In this document: piece after piece, positions 33,251-43,071 of the stretch
Layout of the letters: every line of letters starts with the position of its first letter
Numbering within the stretch: the stretch's first letter is position 1
Source: Diadophis punctatus similis
Lineage: Eukaryota; Chordata; Lepidosauria; Squamata; Dipsadidae
Assembly (NCBI GenBank): GCA_023053685.1
Contig: JALIGW010000010.1
Span: 8,346,596 to 8,410,595 of the forward strand
DNA: 64,000 nucleotides
Reading direction: 5' to 3'
Position numbers and translations under genes: made by a program
The notes under the pieces: generated by a model
What the model was told of the DNA's origin: nothing
Seen by the model: the letters and a program-made list of their open reading frames with translations, nothing else
The model's database searches: none

Positions 33251-34349
33251 GCATGTCACCACAGAGGCGTATGATGAAGGGGACTACTCTGACCATGACT
33301 CTGTGGCCTCATTGGGAGACAGAGATGAGGGTCAGTTAGAGGAAGGACAAATAGCGGAGGATCCCTTGGATTCCAAAATGTCTGAGGATGAGGATTTTGC
33401 ACCAGAACCTGCCACCTCCACGGGACTATTTCATCCGAGCTTATTTAGATCCCTCCTCCATAAGGCTAAAACTAGGGCAAACTTGCCTTCAAATACGACT
33501 TAGTCTCAGGCCACAGGCACACAGGGGGACCCCATATTTGAGGAGGCCACCACCTCACAAACTGAGGTTATTCCCACTCCAAATTTTTTTGTGCAGTCCA
33601 TCTTGAAACAATGGCAGTCACCAGCTGTTGGGCCACTCCCTAATGCTCTAGATAAGCGATATTTTAATGTTGCATCACAGCTGGCCCAGCATTTGCCTCT
33701 ACCTCCAGTGGACGGGCCGGTGCTAGCACTGTACTCCAATACACAGCTGCCGGGCAGTTCGGAGGAGCTCCTCAAACCGGAGGACCGCCGCACAGAATTG
33801 GTGTTGCAGAGGTCCTACCATGCGGCTGCCTGGTCCGTGCGGGCATCCACGATGGGGTCGTTCTTCTGTCGTGGCTCCCTGAAGTGGCTCCATGTCCTCC
33901 AGGAGCACATCCCATCGGAAGATACGCGGGTGCACCAGGACCTCAACAAATTGTTGGCAGCTGCGCAGTTTACATCTGATGCCATGCTTCAAGCGGCCCG
34001 CTTTGCGGCCAGGTCCATGGGGTCATCAGTAGTTGCCCGGCGGCTGCATTGGCTCCGCAGCTGGCCAGCTGATGCTCGTCATAAGTGGAAATTGGCCACC
34101 GCCCCCATTGCGGGTCAGTCACTCTTTGGGCCGGCACTAGATCCCATTGTCATAGAAAACAGGGATAAGTGTAAGGTCCTACCTCCTTGTACTAAAAAAG
34201 CCCCAAATAGATCCTCCTCCTTCTACAGAAGGGGCCCCAGAGCTCTGGCCCAGTCGTACGGCCAATATCAGGGTCAACAGTACGGTCAATATGGGGGTCG
34301 CCAATGCTCGGCCTCAGATTGGCCGTTCAGAGGTAATCTGTCCAAATGA
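33251..34349 (+). pseudogene. DIRS Gag-like ORF1, C-terminal part
   Basis: An acidic stretch (33303-33503) and, after a break, a 252-codon frame (33591-34349) with FNVASQLAQHLPLP, AARFAARSMGSSVVARRLHW and a glutamine/tyrosine/glycine-rich tail (YGQYQGQQYGQYGG). DIRS Gag proteins of vertebrates carry this domain, from which the LAP2-alpha C-terminus is thought to derive; that family link is recalled knowledge. The N-terminal part is upstream of the two insertions (about 29339-30133, then 32200-32330). Confidence 0.7.
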
Positions 34350-34673
34350 CCCTATAGAGGGGCCGTTGGTCGTCCCTTCCGCCGGTATAAGTAAGTCTGA
34401 ACAGGTTCCTCCCATTGGGGGTCACCTGGCCTTGTTTGCCAGTCGATGGGAGGAAATCACCAACGACACATGGGTTTTAGAGACCCTATCGTCAGGGCTA
34501 TCTCTTGAATTTCTTTCTACCCTGTGAGGTTTTTTCTACGCTGCCCTTTGTCATCCAATCCCGCTAAACGGATCCTTATGAATCAGGCCATCTGGCACCT
34601 GCTGGACATTCGAGCCATTCAGCAGGTGCCCAAGGACTAGCAGGGGCAGGGATTTTATTCCATCTTATTCGTA

Positions 34674-35515
34674 GTGCCTAAATCCTTGGGCGGGTGGAGA
34701 GCCATTCTCTATTTGAAACGCCTAAACAAATATGTCATATACAAAAAATTCAAGATGCACACCCTGCAATCAATTCTGGCGGGCATTAGGCAAGGCAATT
34801 TTCTTGCATCAATTGATCTTTCGGAGGCTTACTTCCACATTCCAATCCATCCATCTCATCGTCAATACCTCTGGTTTTGTTATGCAGGGGTGCATTACGA
34901 ATATCTGGCATTGCCCTTCGGCCTGTCCTCAGCGCCGAGAGTGTTTACCAAGGTCCTGGCCGCCTTGACCGCCCATCTATGGGCTATCCCCGTGCATGCC
35001 CAGTGTTACCTGGATGACATTCTCATCCAGTCTTCCTCCCTGGCCCAGGCAGAGCAGGACATCCAGATAACCCTTAACACCCTTGGGCACCACGGGTTCC
35101 TAGTCAACCTAGGGAAGAGCCAGCTGTCCCCCTCCACCAGGGTGACTCACCTGGGGGCCATTATTGACTCCCTGGAGTGCAGGGTGTACCTGTCCCAGGA
35201 ACGGAGGGGCAATTTATTGGAGTTAGCCCAGCAAGTTCTGGCCAAAACTGTGGTTCACCTGAACCTTTTGTCCTCCCTCCTGGGCAAGATGATATCTGCC
35301 ATCCTTATCACTCCTTGGGCTCACCTGCACTCCAGAGACCTTCAATGGTTTCTATTGCCTTTCCAGCGCTCTGGTCGCAGCACCTTCCATGCAAGGGTCC
35401 GACTTCCCGCAGCTGTCCGGTGGTGGACGTCTGATGCCCTCAGCAGGGGCACCTTTTTCCTGGAGCCTCACAGGCTAACATTGACAACCGATGCCAGCAC
35501 TGTCAGGTGGGGGCC
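34674..35515 (+). pseudogene. DIRS reverse transcriptase
   Basis: Clear Ty3/DIRS-type reverse transcriptase: PKSLGGWRAILYLKRLNKYV, FLASIDLSEAYFHIPIHPSH, LPFGLSSAPRVFTKVLA and catalytic AQCYLDDILIQ (about residues 118-128). The frame is open for 280 codons from 34674. It then shifts at a GGGGG run near 35510, where RNase H continues in another frame, indicating a single-base deletion. The upstream part of the Pol frame (34500-34673) contains a stop. Confidence 0.9.
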
Positions 35516-36267
35516 CATGTACAGTCTCAGGTGGCCCAGGGCACATGGTCTGTTGCAGAGCAGGGTCTCCCCATCAACTTGTGGGAGATGAGGCTGTCTT
35601 CCTTGCCCTCGATCATTTCAGGGGCCTCCTGGCTGGTCAGCATGTCCTAGTCTTGACAGACAAGGTCATCATGAAGGCCCATATCAACAGGCAGGGGGGT
35701 ACCATGTCCAATTCCCTCATGGCAGAGGCTATGAAGCTGGGGCTCTGGGCAGAGAGGCACCTGCAGTCCATTTCAGCGGAACACATCTTCCGGGTGAGCA
35801 ACACAACGGCAGACTGGCTCAGCCGTCATCCAATCGATCCGGCAGAGTGGAGCCTGCACCCGGACCTGTTCCAGCAGCTGGTGAGCCGCTTCAGTCTGCC
35901 TGTCATGGACCTCTTCACCCCCCTGGGGAATGCCCAACTGCCCAGGTTCCTGTCCAGATACCAGACGCAGGGAGCAGAGGGCACGGACGCTCTTTGCTGC
36001 GCCTGGCCGCCAGGCCTTCTGTATGCCTTTCCCCCTGTACCTCTGATCCCCAAGGTGATCTGGCGGATCCTGCAGGTGAAGGCGGAGGTGATCCTTCTGT
36101 CTCCGCATTGGCCCAGGAGAGCCTGGTTCGCAGACCTTATGTCCCTCTCCGTGTCACCTCCTTGGCGGATCCCGCTGACAGAGTGGTCGCTTGTCCAGGG
36201 GTCAGTCCATCATCCAGAGCCTCACTGCCTTCAGCTGACTGCCTGGCACTTGAGCGGCTCACTCTGA
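35491..36267 (+). pseudogene. DIRS RNase H and methyltransferase-like region
   Basis: After the frameshift the frame gives EAVFLALDHFRGLLAGQ, VLVLTDKVIMKAHINRQGG and HIFRVSNTTADWLSR, an RNase H that would degrade the RNA strand of hybrids. MDLFTPLGNAQLPRFLSRY and LLYAFPPVPLIPKVIWRI follow: the segment that, in DIRS elements, is annotated as Dam-like methyltransferase or RNase H tail. Another frame change occurs near 36130-36230 before the recombinase. Confidence 0.8.
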
Positions 36268-37300
36268 AGCATCGCCTAGTCCCCGACAACATTGCGCAGA
36301 TTATGTTGGCCTCTAGGAGGCCGTCCACTGACCATGTTTACTCCTCCACCTGGAAGGTTTTTCGCACATGGTGCACGCAGGTGGGGTATTGTCCGGTGGA
36401 CCTCTCTATAATTAACATCATTCAGTTTCTGTGCCATGGTCTCGCCAAAGGGCTTTCTCACTCAGACGCCAGGTAGCGGCCCTTTCCACGGTACTCTTGT
36501 GCCAAAATCTGACCTCCTTGTCGGCCCACCCCCTAATTTGGCAATTCCTCAAGGGGGAGGTAAACTTGTGTCCCCCAGTGGTCCATCGTTACCCAACCTG
36601 GGACCTATCGGTGGTACTCAATGCTCTCACAGGGGACCTTTCGAGCCATTTCAGGCCGCTTCATTGCGTCACTTAACGTATAAGGTGGCTTTTCTGGTAG
36701 TGGTCACTTCTGCCCGCAGGATATCAGAATTAGCTGCTCTTTCAGTCAGAAGGGACCTTTGTATCGTCCACCTGGACAGGGTCACCCTGAGGTTGGACCC
36801 CACCTTCATTCCGAAGGTGAACTCTCACTATCATAGGGCAACTCTCTTCCTAGTTTCTACCCAGACCCCCAAAGTGACGCTGAACATAGGTGGCACCTGC
36901 TGGACGTCAGGCGCACCTTAGACATTTATTTACAGCGCACCTCGGACTTCCGCCACACGGAAGCGCTCTTTGTACTGTTTCAGGGGGTTTCCATGGGTAG
37001 AAAAGCTTCTTCCCCCACAATTGGTTGTTGGCTCCGGGCTGCCATCACATTGACTTATGAACAGGTGTCCCTGCCACAGCGGCCATGATCACCGCTCACT
37101 CAACTCGCAGCGCAGCCACCACCGCAGCATGGAGGGCCAGAGCTTCCATTGAGGAGGTGTGCCATGCGGCCACTTGGTCTTCTCCGACATCATTTGTCCG
37201 CCACTACAAACTTGACATTTTTGCCTTGGAGGAGGCGATGTTTGGACAACGGGTGTTACACCAGGCAGTGGTGGACAGTGGCAGTTCCAGCCAGTCTTAA
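36231..37300 (+). pseudogene. DIRS tyrosine recombinase, frameshifted
   Basis: The N-terminal domain reads STDHVYSSTWKVFRTWCTQV (about 36323). The catalytic part reads AFLVVVTSARRISELAAL near 36690, with the first arginine. ITAHSTRSAATTAAW at 37088 supplies the HxxR motif and FVRHYKLDIF near 37195 the tyrosine. All four catalytic positions remain readable, but a stop (TAG near 36475) and several frame changes separate them. This enzyme would integrate a circular DNA intermediate. Confidence 0.85.
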
Positions 37301-37335
37301 GGGGCCGTCCCAGGGACATGATTACTTTGGTACGT

Positions 37336-37423
37336 CCCATTCTTGGAGGCTGGCTCCACCCAGTATGGAGAATGGACATTGGTCTGATACATCCTTTCTC
37401 GTCACGTGAAGCCAGCCTCCAAG
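37336..37423 (+). repeat. DIRS internal complementary region
   Basis: Part one (37336-37375) is the reverse complement of the left terminus (CCATTCTCCATACTGGGTGG); part two (about 37384-37423) is the reverse complement of the right terminus (CTGATACATCCTTTCTCGTC versus GAGAAAGGACGTATCAG). It is thought to template repair of ends during replication of DIRS elements. Confidence 0.88.
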
Positions 37424-37565
37424 TCCCACCCTTTTTTTGCATTAATGCCTGGCTGCTATTTGATGTCTTCATTGTTTATCTGTACATAGTTAGTCTGTTG
37501 TTCTTCATAGTTAGTCTGTTGTTCTTTTAATAAATGGTTGTGTTGGGAATACACATTGAGTCTGA

Positions 37566-37705
37566 CTTTAGTCCCTCGATAAAAGAGCGGGTGCAACTGC
37601 ACAGGGGTTATATTTATAGATTACAGACTCGGTCCTGATTGGCTAGAGGGCAGATTTAACCCATTCTTGGAGGCTTGTTCCACCCGATGAGAAAGGACGT
37701 ATCAG
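37566..37705 (-). repeat. DIRS right inverted terminal repeat
   Basis: Inverted partner of 29114-29255, ending GAAAGGACGTATCAG. The inner 110 bp are nearly identical to the left repeat; the outer 20 bp differ, matching part two of the internal complementary region instead. Confidence 0.9.
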
Positions 37706-38046
37706 GTGAGTACCAACATCCATTTTCCTTCAAGGTGGCCGCATTTGGCTTCCCACAAGCTGAACCCCTTTGAGGCTTGGCGGCCTTCACTATAGCAAAC
37801 GGAAGAAACCAGCTGGGACCAGAGGCGAAGTCAAGAGCGTTCCTAGAAAAATTTATCCAGTGACTTTGACCTGATCATTTGCTGGCAGGCTCTGATTCTG
37901 CCTACCCTGAACACCTAACCAAAGAGGCTTGCACCGGGGGTTGTGGAACTGAGCTCTTCTGGGTGAGTAGAATTTTTGGGGGGAAGGGGAGGGGAGTGTT
38001 GCCTTGTGTGTGTGAGTGACTGAGATGCGGGAAATACCTGCTAGAG
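37706..38046 (+). other. ERV leader, middle part
   Basis: Non-coding sequence between DIRS and SPIN copy 2. It contains a consensus-like splice donor CAGGTGAGT at the DIRS edge (37703-37711) and another at 37960-37966 (GGTGAGTAG). Its place between the PBS-like site and the gag start makes it part of the ERV leader. Confidence 0.5.
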
Positions 38047-39369
38047 CAGTGGTTCCCGACCTGGGGGTCGGGACCCCTTTGGGCAGTGGTTCCCAACCTG
38101 GGGGTCGGGACCCCTTTGGGGGTCGAATGACAATTTCCCAGGGATCACCCCAGCATCCTCAGCTCCCCCCCACTGCCACAAGCCTGGCCATATTGGCTTA
38201 ACTCGCCCGAGCCTTCCGATTGGTCGGGAGAGGTGCCATTCGGTGAGAGGCATTTGTGACGCCTGGCAGCCGAGCTTTGACGGCATCAGCTAAGGGGCGG
38301 GGCATCGCAAGATTGCGCGCTGGAGAGTACAAGGCGGTGCTTAAGACATCTGTTGCCGCCCCTGTCTCCTGCTCGCAGCGGCAGTTTCTTCCCGCTGGTG
38401 TCAAAGGGAAAGGGAGTCACGGGAGGGAACGGCCAGCCAACGACCACTTAAGTTTCACAGCACACGATGGCGGGAAGGAGGACAGCTGGGTCAGAATTGT
38501 CTGTCTGCCCTCTCACCCTCGGCTGGCACGGAGACCCAGCGAACAAAGAGGCAAACAGGGAGGGAGGGAAGAGAGAGACTGAGCAATATTAGTGCAGGGT
38601 TAGCCTGATCATACAGCCTCGGTGCTGAGGGCGCCACTGCCGGGGGCAGGAGGAGCTAATCCGGAGGGAACTGGAGAAGGAGGTGGTGCAGGAGCATGGT
38701 CCATTGCCGCCGCCCAGCTCCGTATGATCAGGCTAGCAGATAAGGACGGCCGGTGCAGCTGCTGGTCTCCAGGAGGGAGGAGAGAGAGCAGGGGGAGGGG
38801 GTTTCTAATCGGGGGTCCCTATGACTGGGATCCCCCCCTTTTTCTTCCAACTCTACCCTCCTCCTGTTGGGCAACTTCTCCAAAGCGCGCTTTTGGAGAC
38901 GCGCAATGGGGAGCAAGGAGTCGTGGACGGGATCGCTGCGCGGTGGTGGGGATTTGCAGCCCCCCCATCTCCCAGGTGGGGTATGGATCGGACTGGGGAA
39001 GGGGTGCAGAGGGGTGGGGGAGAAGCAGGAAATTATGGCCGGGTTTCCAGGGCTCCTCTCTCCAGGGCATGTCTGGGTCTCTTGGGGCCAGCCTTTTTTT
39101 TTGCACTGGGAGCTTTCTCCAAAGGGTTGCCCCCAAGCAGAGGGCGCCTTTTGGAGAAGGTGAGGCGAGGGTGGGGTGGGCTGGCTGGCTGGTTCCCCGG
39201 ACAAGGTCAGCTCTGTGGGGCAGGCTGGCTTTGCTACAAGTGTAGGCAGGGCGGGCAGGATCCCCTCCCTGCTCGCTCCACTTTCCTGGAGTGACTGAAT
39301 AACCACAATGTGCTTATTTGTCTGGGTTGCCAGAGAGTTTGGCATGCACGGATCTTGCGGTGCTGAGGG

Positions 39370-39573
39370 CTAGGAGAGGGAAGAAGAGAAAAGAGAAGGA
39401 AGGAAGGAAGACCAGAGATGGAAGGAAGGAAGAAAGGAAGGGAAGGAGAGGAAGGAAGGGAAGGAGAGGAAGAAGAGGAAGGAGAAGAATGTTAGGTGGG
39501 AGGAAGGAAGCAAGGAAGAGAAAAAAGTGAGAGAGGAAAAGAAAGAAAAAGAAAGGAAAGAAAGAAAGAATGA

Positions 39574-39637
<64 letters not shown>

Positions 39638-39805
39638 AGAGAAAGAAGAGGAAGGTTGGGAGGGAGGAAGGAAGAGAAAAAAGCGAGAGAGGGGGAAAGA
39701 AAAAGAAAGAGAAAGAAGAGGAAGGTTGGGAGGAAGGAAGGAAGGAAGGAAGGAAGAGAAAAAAGTGAGAGAGGAAAAGAAAGAAAGTAAGTAAGAAAGA
39801 AACTG
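39370..39805. repeat. Polypurine tract with (GAAA)n in SPIN copy 2
   Basis: About 430 bp nearly pure purine on the plus strand, including an uninterrupted (AAAG)n from about 39560 to 39635. Larger than its counterpart in copy 1. Confidence 0.95.
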
Positions 39806-40280
39806 TTGAAAGAAGAGCCTTGCAAATTAAAATTGTCTTTGCAGAGGTTTTGGGAAGGGTGGGTGAGCAGGCCCCATGGGGGAGGAAGGAATATGGGGCT
39901 GTTTTAAGAAGAAAGAGCTTAAAAGAGGAAATTGGCTTTGGGGACCCTGGCAATGTTTTTGGACCAATCATGGGGTTTTTTTGCCCCCTGTTTGCCTCCT
40001 GAAACTTTGGAGTCCTGGAAGAAAGCTACTAAACAGGGATTACTTTGCTGGAAACTTATCTGATTTCTAGTTTTTCAACACTGCAGGCCACAATTTCTCA
40101 ACCTCAACAACTTGAATATACCTGGACTTCAACTCCCAAAATTCCCTAGCCAGCTTTGCTTTGAATTCTGGGAGTTGAAGTCCAGGCACCTTAACAGTTG
40201 CTGAGATTGAGAAATATTGCTGTACACTTGTTGGTTATCAAGTCTAAATACAGAAGTAGACTTGTTGTGGAAGATGATAT

Positions 40281-40460
40281 CTAGTTCAGCAGTTCAGCTG
40301 TTCAAATCTCACTAGGCTCAAGGTTGACTCAGCCTTCCATCCTTCCGAGGTGGGTAAAATGAGGACCCAGATTGTTGGGGGCAATATGCTGAACTCTGTA
40401 AACCGCTTAGAGAGGGCTGTAAAGCACTATGAAGCGGTATATAAGTAAAGTGCTATTGCT
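40281..40460 (+). mobile_element. Sauria-type tRNA-derived SINE, 5'-truncated
   Basis: Reads GGTTGACTCAGCCTTCCATC, GAGGTGGGTAAAATGAGGAC, GTAAACCGCTTAGAGAGGGC and a (TATTGC)n-like tail. SPIN copy 1 lacks it at the corresponding position (about 31925), which fixes it as a later insertion into copy 2. The tRNA-like head is missing. Confidence 0.88.
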
Positions 40461-40737
40461 ATATTCCTTGTGCTCTTGCAAAGACTGCCCCAAGAATTTC
40501 TGATCTGGCATAATTACATAGTTTTTGTGATTAATCGCTATGCTTTAATTATGTTCAATTTGTAACAATGAAAATACATCCTGCATATTAGATATTTACA
40601 TTACGATTCATAACAGTAGCAAAATTACAGTTATGAAGTAGCAACGAAAATAATTTTATGGTTGGGGATAACCACAACATGAGGAACTATATTAAGGGGT
40701 CGCGGCATTAGAAAGGTTGGGAACCACTGTGCTAGAG

Positions 40738-41220
40738 GTTTGCCTACGCTTTGAAAGGAGTGTGACTGATGGAATGAAATAGAATTTTGAAGGTCAGGGG
40801 AGGGTTCTGACCAAATTTCAGACCAGCAGGTGAGGTCCGGGAAATCCCTTAGGGAAAAAGGGAGGGTTTGGCTAGGCTTCGAGCTGACAGAAAGAAATCC
40901 CCTGGGGAAAAATGGGCAACCATACTGGTAGCCTGTTCGGGATGAGTAACCTTGTAAGAAGAGTAGAGCTGTGTTCCTCTCTGGACTTTGTGTTAGCCCA
41001 CTGGAACACGTTAAAAGCAGCATGTATGAACAAAGCCTATAGATCTTGATCTTTAAAATAGGCCAGCATCTGCTGGGAGATTTAAGGTAGATAGAGAAGA
41101 GTTTGGATCTTTAAAAATTAAGCCAGCGCTTGCTGGAAGATTTAAGCTAGAAAGAGAAGAGACAGGTAGTAACAATCCAGTGCTTAAGGAGATAGAACAA
41201 TGGGAAAAGGAGATAGAACA
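40738..41220 (+). other. ERV leader, last part
   Basis: Non-coding run-up to the gag start. Contains direct repeats: CCAGCATCTGCTGG / CCAGCGCTTGCTGG with GGAGATTTAA (41060-41150), and a tandem GAGATAGAACAATGGGAAAA pair at about 41190-41229. No open frame. Confidence 0.5.
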
Positions 41221-41440
41221 ATGGGAAAAATACTTAAAGGCTGGGAAGCCCCTCCATACAGTAAAAAGATTCAGAAGTTGGGTCTGACTAAAGAAGATAT
41301 GGTTAATTTATGTTGTCATGTGTGGTAGGAAGACCCAGGAGTAGAAAAAAAAGAAATACTGCAGTGTTAGAAAGATCTCTAGAATTTACTATTCTCAAAA
41401 GAACCAGAAAACTCTGAAAGAACTAAGAGTAAAGAGTGTA
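41221..41440 (+). pseudogene. ERV Gag N-terminus, broken
   Basis: An ATG followed by glycine (a possible myristoylation start) opens a frame resembling a matrix-domain start, with a KLGLTKEDMV segment and an in-frame stop at about 41326; the frame resumes and breaks again. Location after LTR, PBS-like site and leader supports Gag. No capsid or nucleocapsid motif could be traced further. Confidence 0.5.
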
Positions 41441-42054
41441 GGAAGTTAGCACCCACGAGGAAAAAGTTTATTGTTCTTCCCACCTGGGGTTTTGCAGGTA
41501 ATAAAAGAGTAAATCCTGTCTACATGGGAAGACTCAGATAATTTGACTTGACCAATTTGATGTGATTTCTGTTAAAAAATCTTGGATATGCATCTATAAT
41601 AATAGGATGTAGAATTTAATGGGATTGAATTGATTGTGATATGTTTGGCCAGCCGGCAAATTAAGTAAGCTTCTCAGCTTGGGCTTGAGGCTGTGGGAAA
41701 TGTGAAGTGGTTAGGGCCCACAATCACAATTATGATTGAAACGACTGAGTTTTCGCACTGCGTGAAGAATGAGCTACAGGTTGCCCAAGGAAAGAAAAAG
41801 TGGAAATTTAAAGGGACAAAGCCTCCACAGGTCTGGAAATGTTGTTTAATGGTATATGTGTGTATGTGTATGTGTGTAATCATTTCCAAACCTGGAGGGA
41901 GGATGAGATCCTCTAATAATAGAAAATGGAGCTCATTGGCTTGTGAAAAAGCTCCCTGAAATAATTATAATGATTAGTTTGCTTTATACAAAAAGTCTGA
42001 TTGCAATACAAATGTGAGTGTGTGTGTGAGATGCCCCAAGGAATGATAAAGCGA
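41441..42054. other. ERV interior, not resolved
   Basis: No domain readable. Expected to be gag-pol remnant by position between Gag start and integrase fragment. Confidence 0.35.
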
Positions 42055-42155
42055 AGTGATTTATCATTCAGTCCCCTAAGGACACCGCCCTGATTCCTTA
42101 GGGAGTAGGGCGGCATAGAAGAACCTAATAATAAATAATAAATAATAAATAAATG
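42055..42155 (+). mobile_element. L2-type 3' tail (stem-loop plus AATA repeats)
   Basis: CACCGCCCTGATTCCTTAGG ... GTAGGGCGGCAT forms the same stem-loop found at the 3' ends of the L2 copies near 54720 and 58510, followed by an (AATAAT)n tail. Either a strongly 5'-truncated L2 or an L2-tailed SINE remnant. Confidence 0.65.
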
Positions 42156-43071
42156 ATCCTGAGACCTGTGAATGCCTGTGTGTTGACACCCCCCCCCAGA
42201 GATTCCCTTTCATATAAAGAAACAGTAAGTTGCAAGGTTTTGTTCTTGTAGTGAAGTAAGTGAAAAAGGCAATGGCCAGTGTTTGCAAGAGAAAGAGATA
42301 GGAGGGATCCCCTGGAGGATGTGGGAGAGAAATTTGTGGAGAAAGGAGGTGAGAATTCTGTGTAGTTTAAACATTTTTCCTCCCTGTATTTCCCCCCCCC
42401 TCATTCTTTTACTCAAGGATTTTTTTTTTTGCCTTGGAAGAGTGAGAGAAGCAGGCAAGGGGGGGGGGAAGTGCGGTTTTTCTGCTCATTTTAACCATTT
42501 TCTCTCCCACCCTCTCTCTGCCTAGCCAGCCTGAGAAAGGCGGGGTAAAGGCTGACATCTGATACCTGTCTTTGAAGTTTTGCAGTTTGGGGTGTGTGTG
42601 TGTGTGTTGGGCCTGCATATAGAAAGCTATGGAGATATATTTTTCTTTTCTGAACAACATTTTGATTTTTTTTCCTGGAAGTTTTTGAGATTTAAAATGC
42701 TTAATGTTTGTTTGTTTGTTAGCAGCACAAGTTGTTGCCCTTTTAGGAATTGTTACAGAGATGAGTTAGAAATTACAATATGTAGAAAGAGAGATAAAAT
42801 ACTTAGGATTGACTGGATATTGTAGGCTGTGAATAGATAATTATGCTATTTTGAATAAAGACTGGTATGCAAAGAGCCTAGTGTTACATGGATAAGGGAA
42901 TGGCTTTGAGGATTTTAACCCAGAAGTGGGGAGGAAAGAGAGTCAGTGGAATTTTTTACTAAAATATTAGATCCTGTCTTTTAAGGATTGCCAGATTGTG
43001 TTTAAGCAGTGGCGGCTATGGCAGTGTTAGTGAGGGAAAGCAGAAAATTGACTTTTGGAGGAGCCCTAGTG
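42156..43071. other. No recognised gene or element
   Basis: Scattered homopolymers (C-run 42190, T-run 42420, G-run 42460) and a (GT)n at 42590. No coding signal on either strand. Confidence 0.5.

Larger units (their letters stand above)
29114..37705 (+). mobile_element. DIRS retrotransposon, near-complete, with two nested DNA transposons
   Basis: Inverted terminal repeats (29114-29255 and 37566-37705) share about 120 bp, and an internal complementary region lies at 37336-37423. Between them come gag-like, reverse transcriptase, RNase H, a methyltransferase-like segment and a tyrosine recombinase, in the DIRS order. Removing SPIN copy 1 (2,051 bp) and hAT copy C (908 bp) leaves about 5.6 kb, a normal DIRS length. 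No target duplication is seen, as expected for recombinase integration. It sits in the leader of the surrounding ERV. Several frameshifts show it is now inactive. Confidence 0.92.
38047..40729 (+). mobile_element. SPIN-like hAT element, copy 2
   Basis: Perfect 8-bp duplication TGCTAGAG (38039-38046 and 40730-40737). The left terminus is tandemly repeated: CAGTGGTTCCC at 38047 and again at 38084. Otherwise collinear with copy 1, including the CpG-rich block, the polypurine tract and the nested MITE, plus an extra segment (39110-39400) and a SINE. No transposase. Confidence 0.92.

Noticed and set aside
34250..34300. Short GGTCAATATGGGGGTC repeats as a regulatory site
   Set aside because: They encode the Gln/Tyr/Gly-rich Gag tail; codon repetition explains them.
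37085..37300. Separate small gene at the DIRS 3' end
   Set aside because: It contains the HxxR and Tyr motifs of the tyrosine recombinase and is only a frameshifted part of it.
41434..41460. TGTAGGAAGTTAGCACCC as the start of another LTR
   Set aside because: Matches about 16 bases of the provirus LTR start, then diverges; no end or duplication found.
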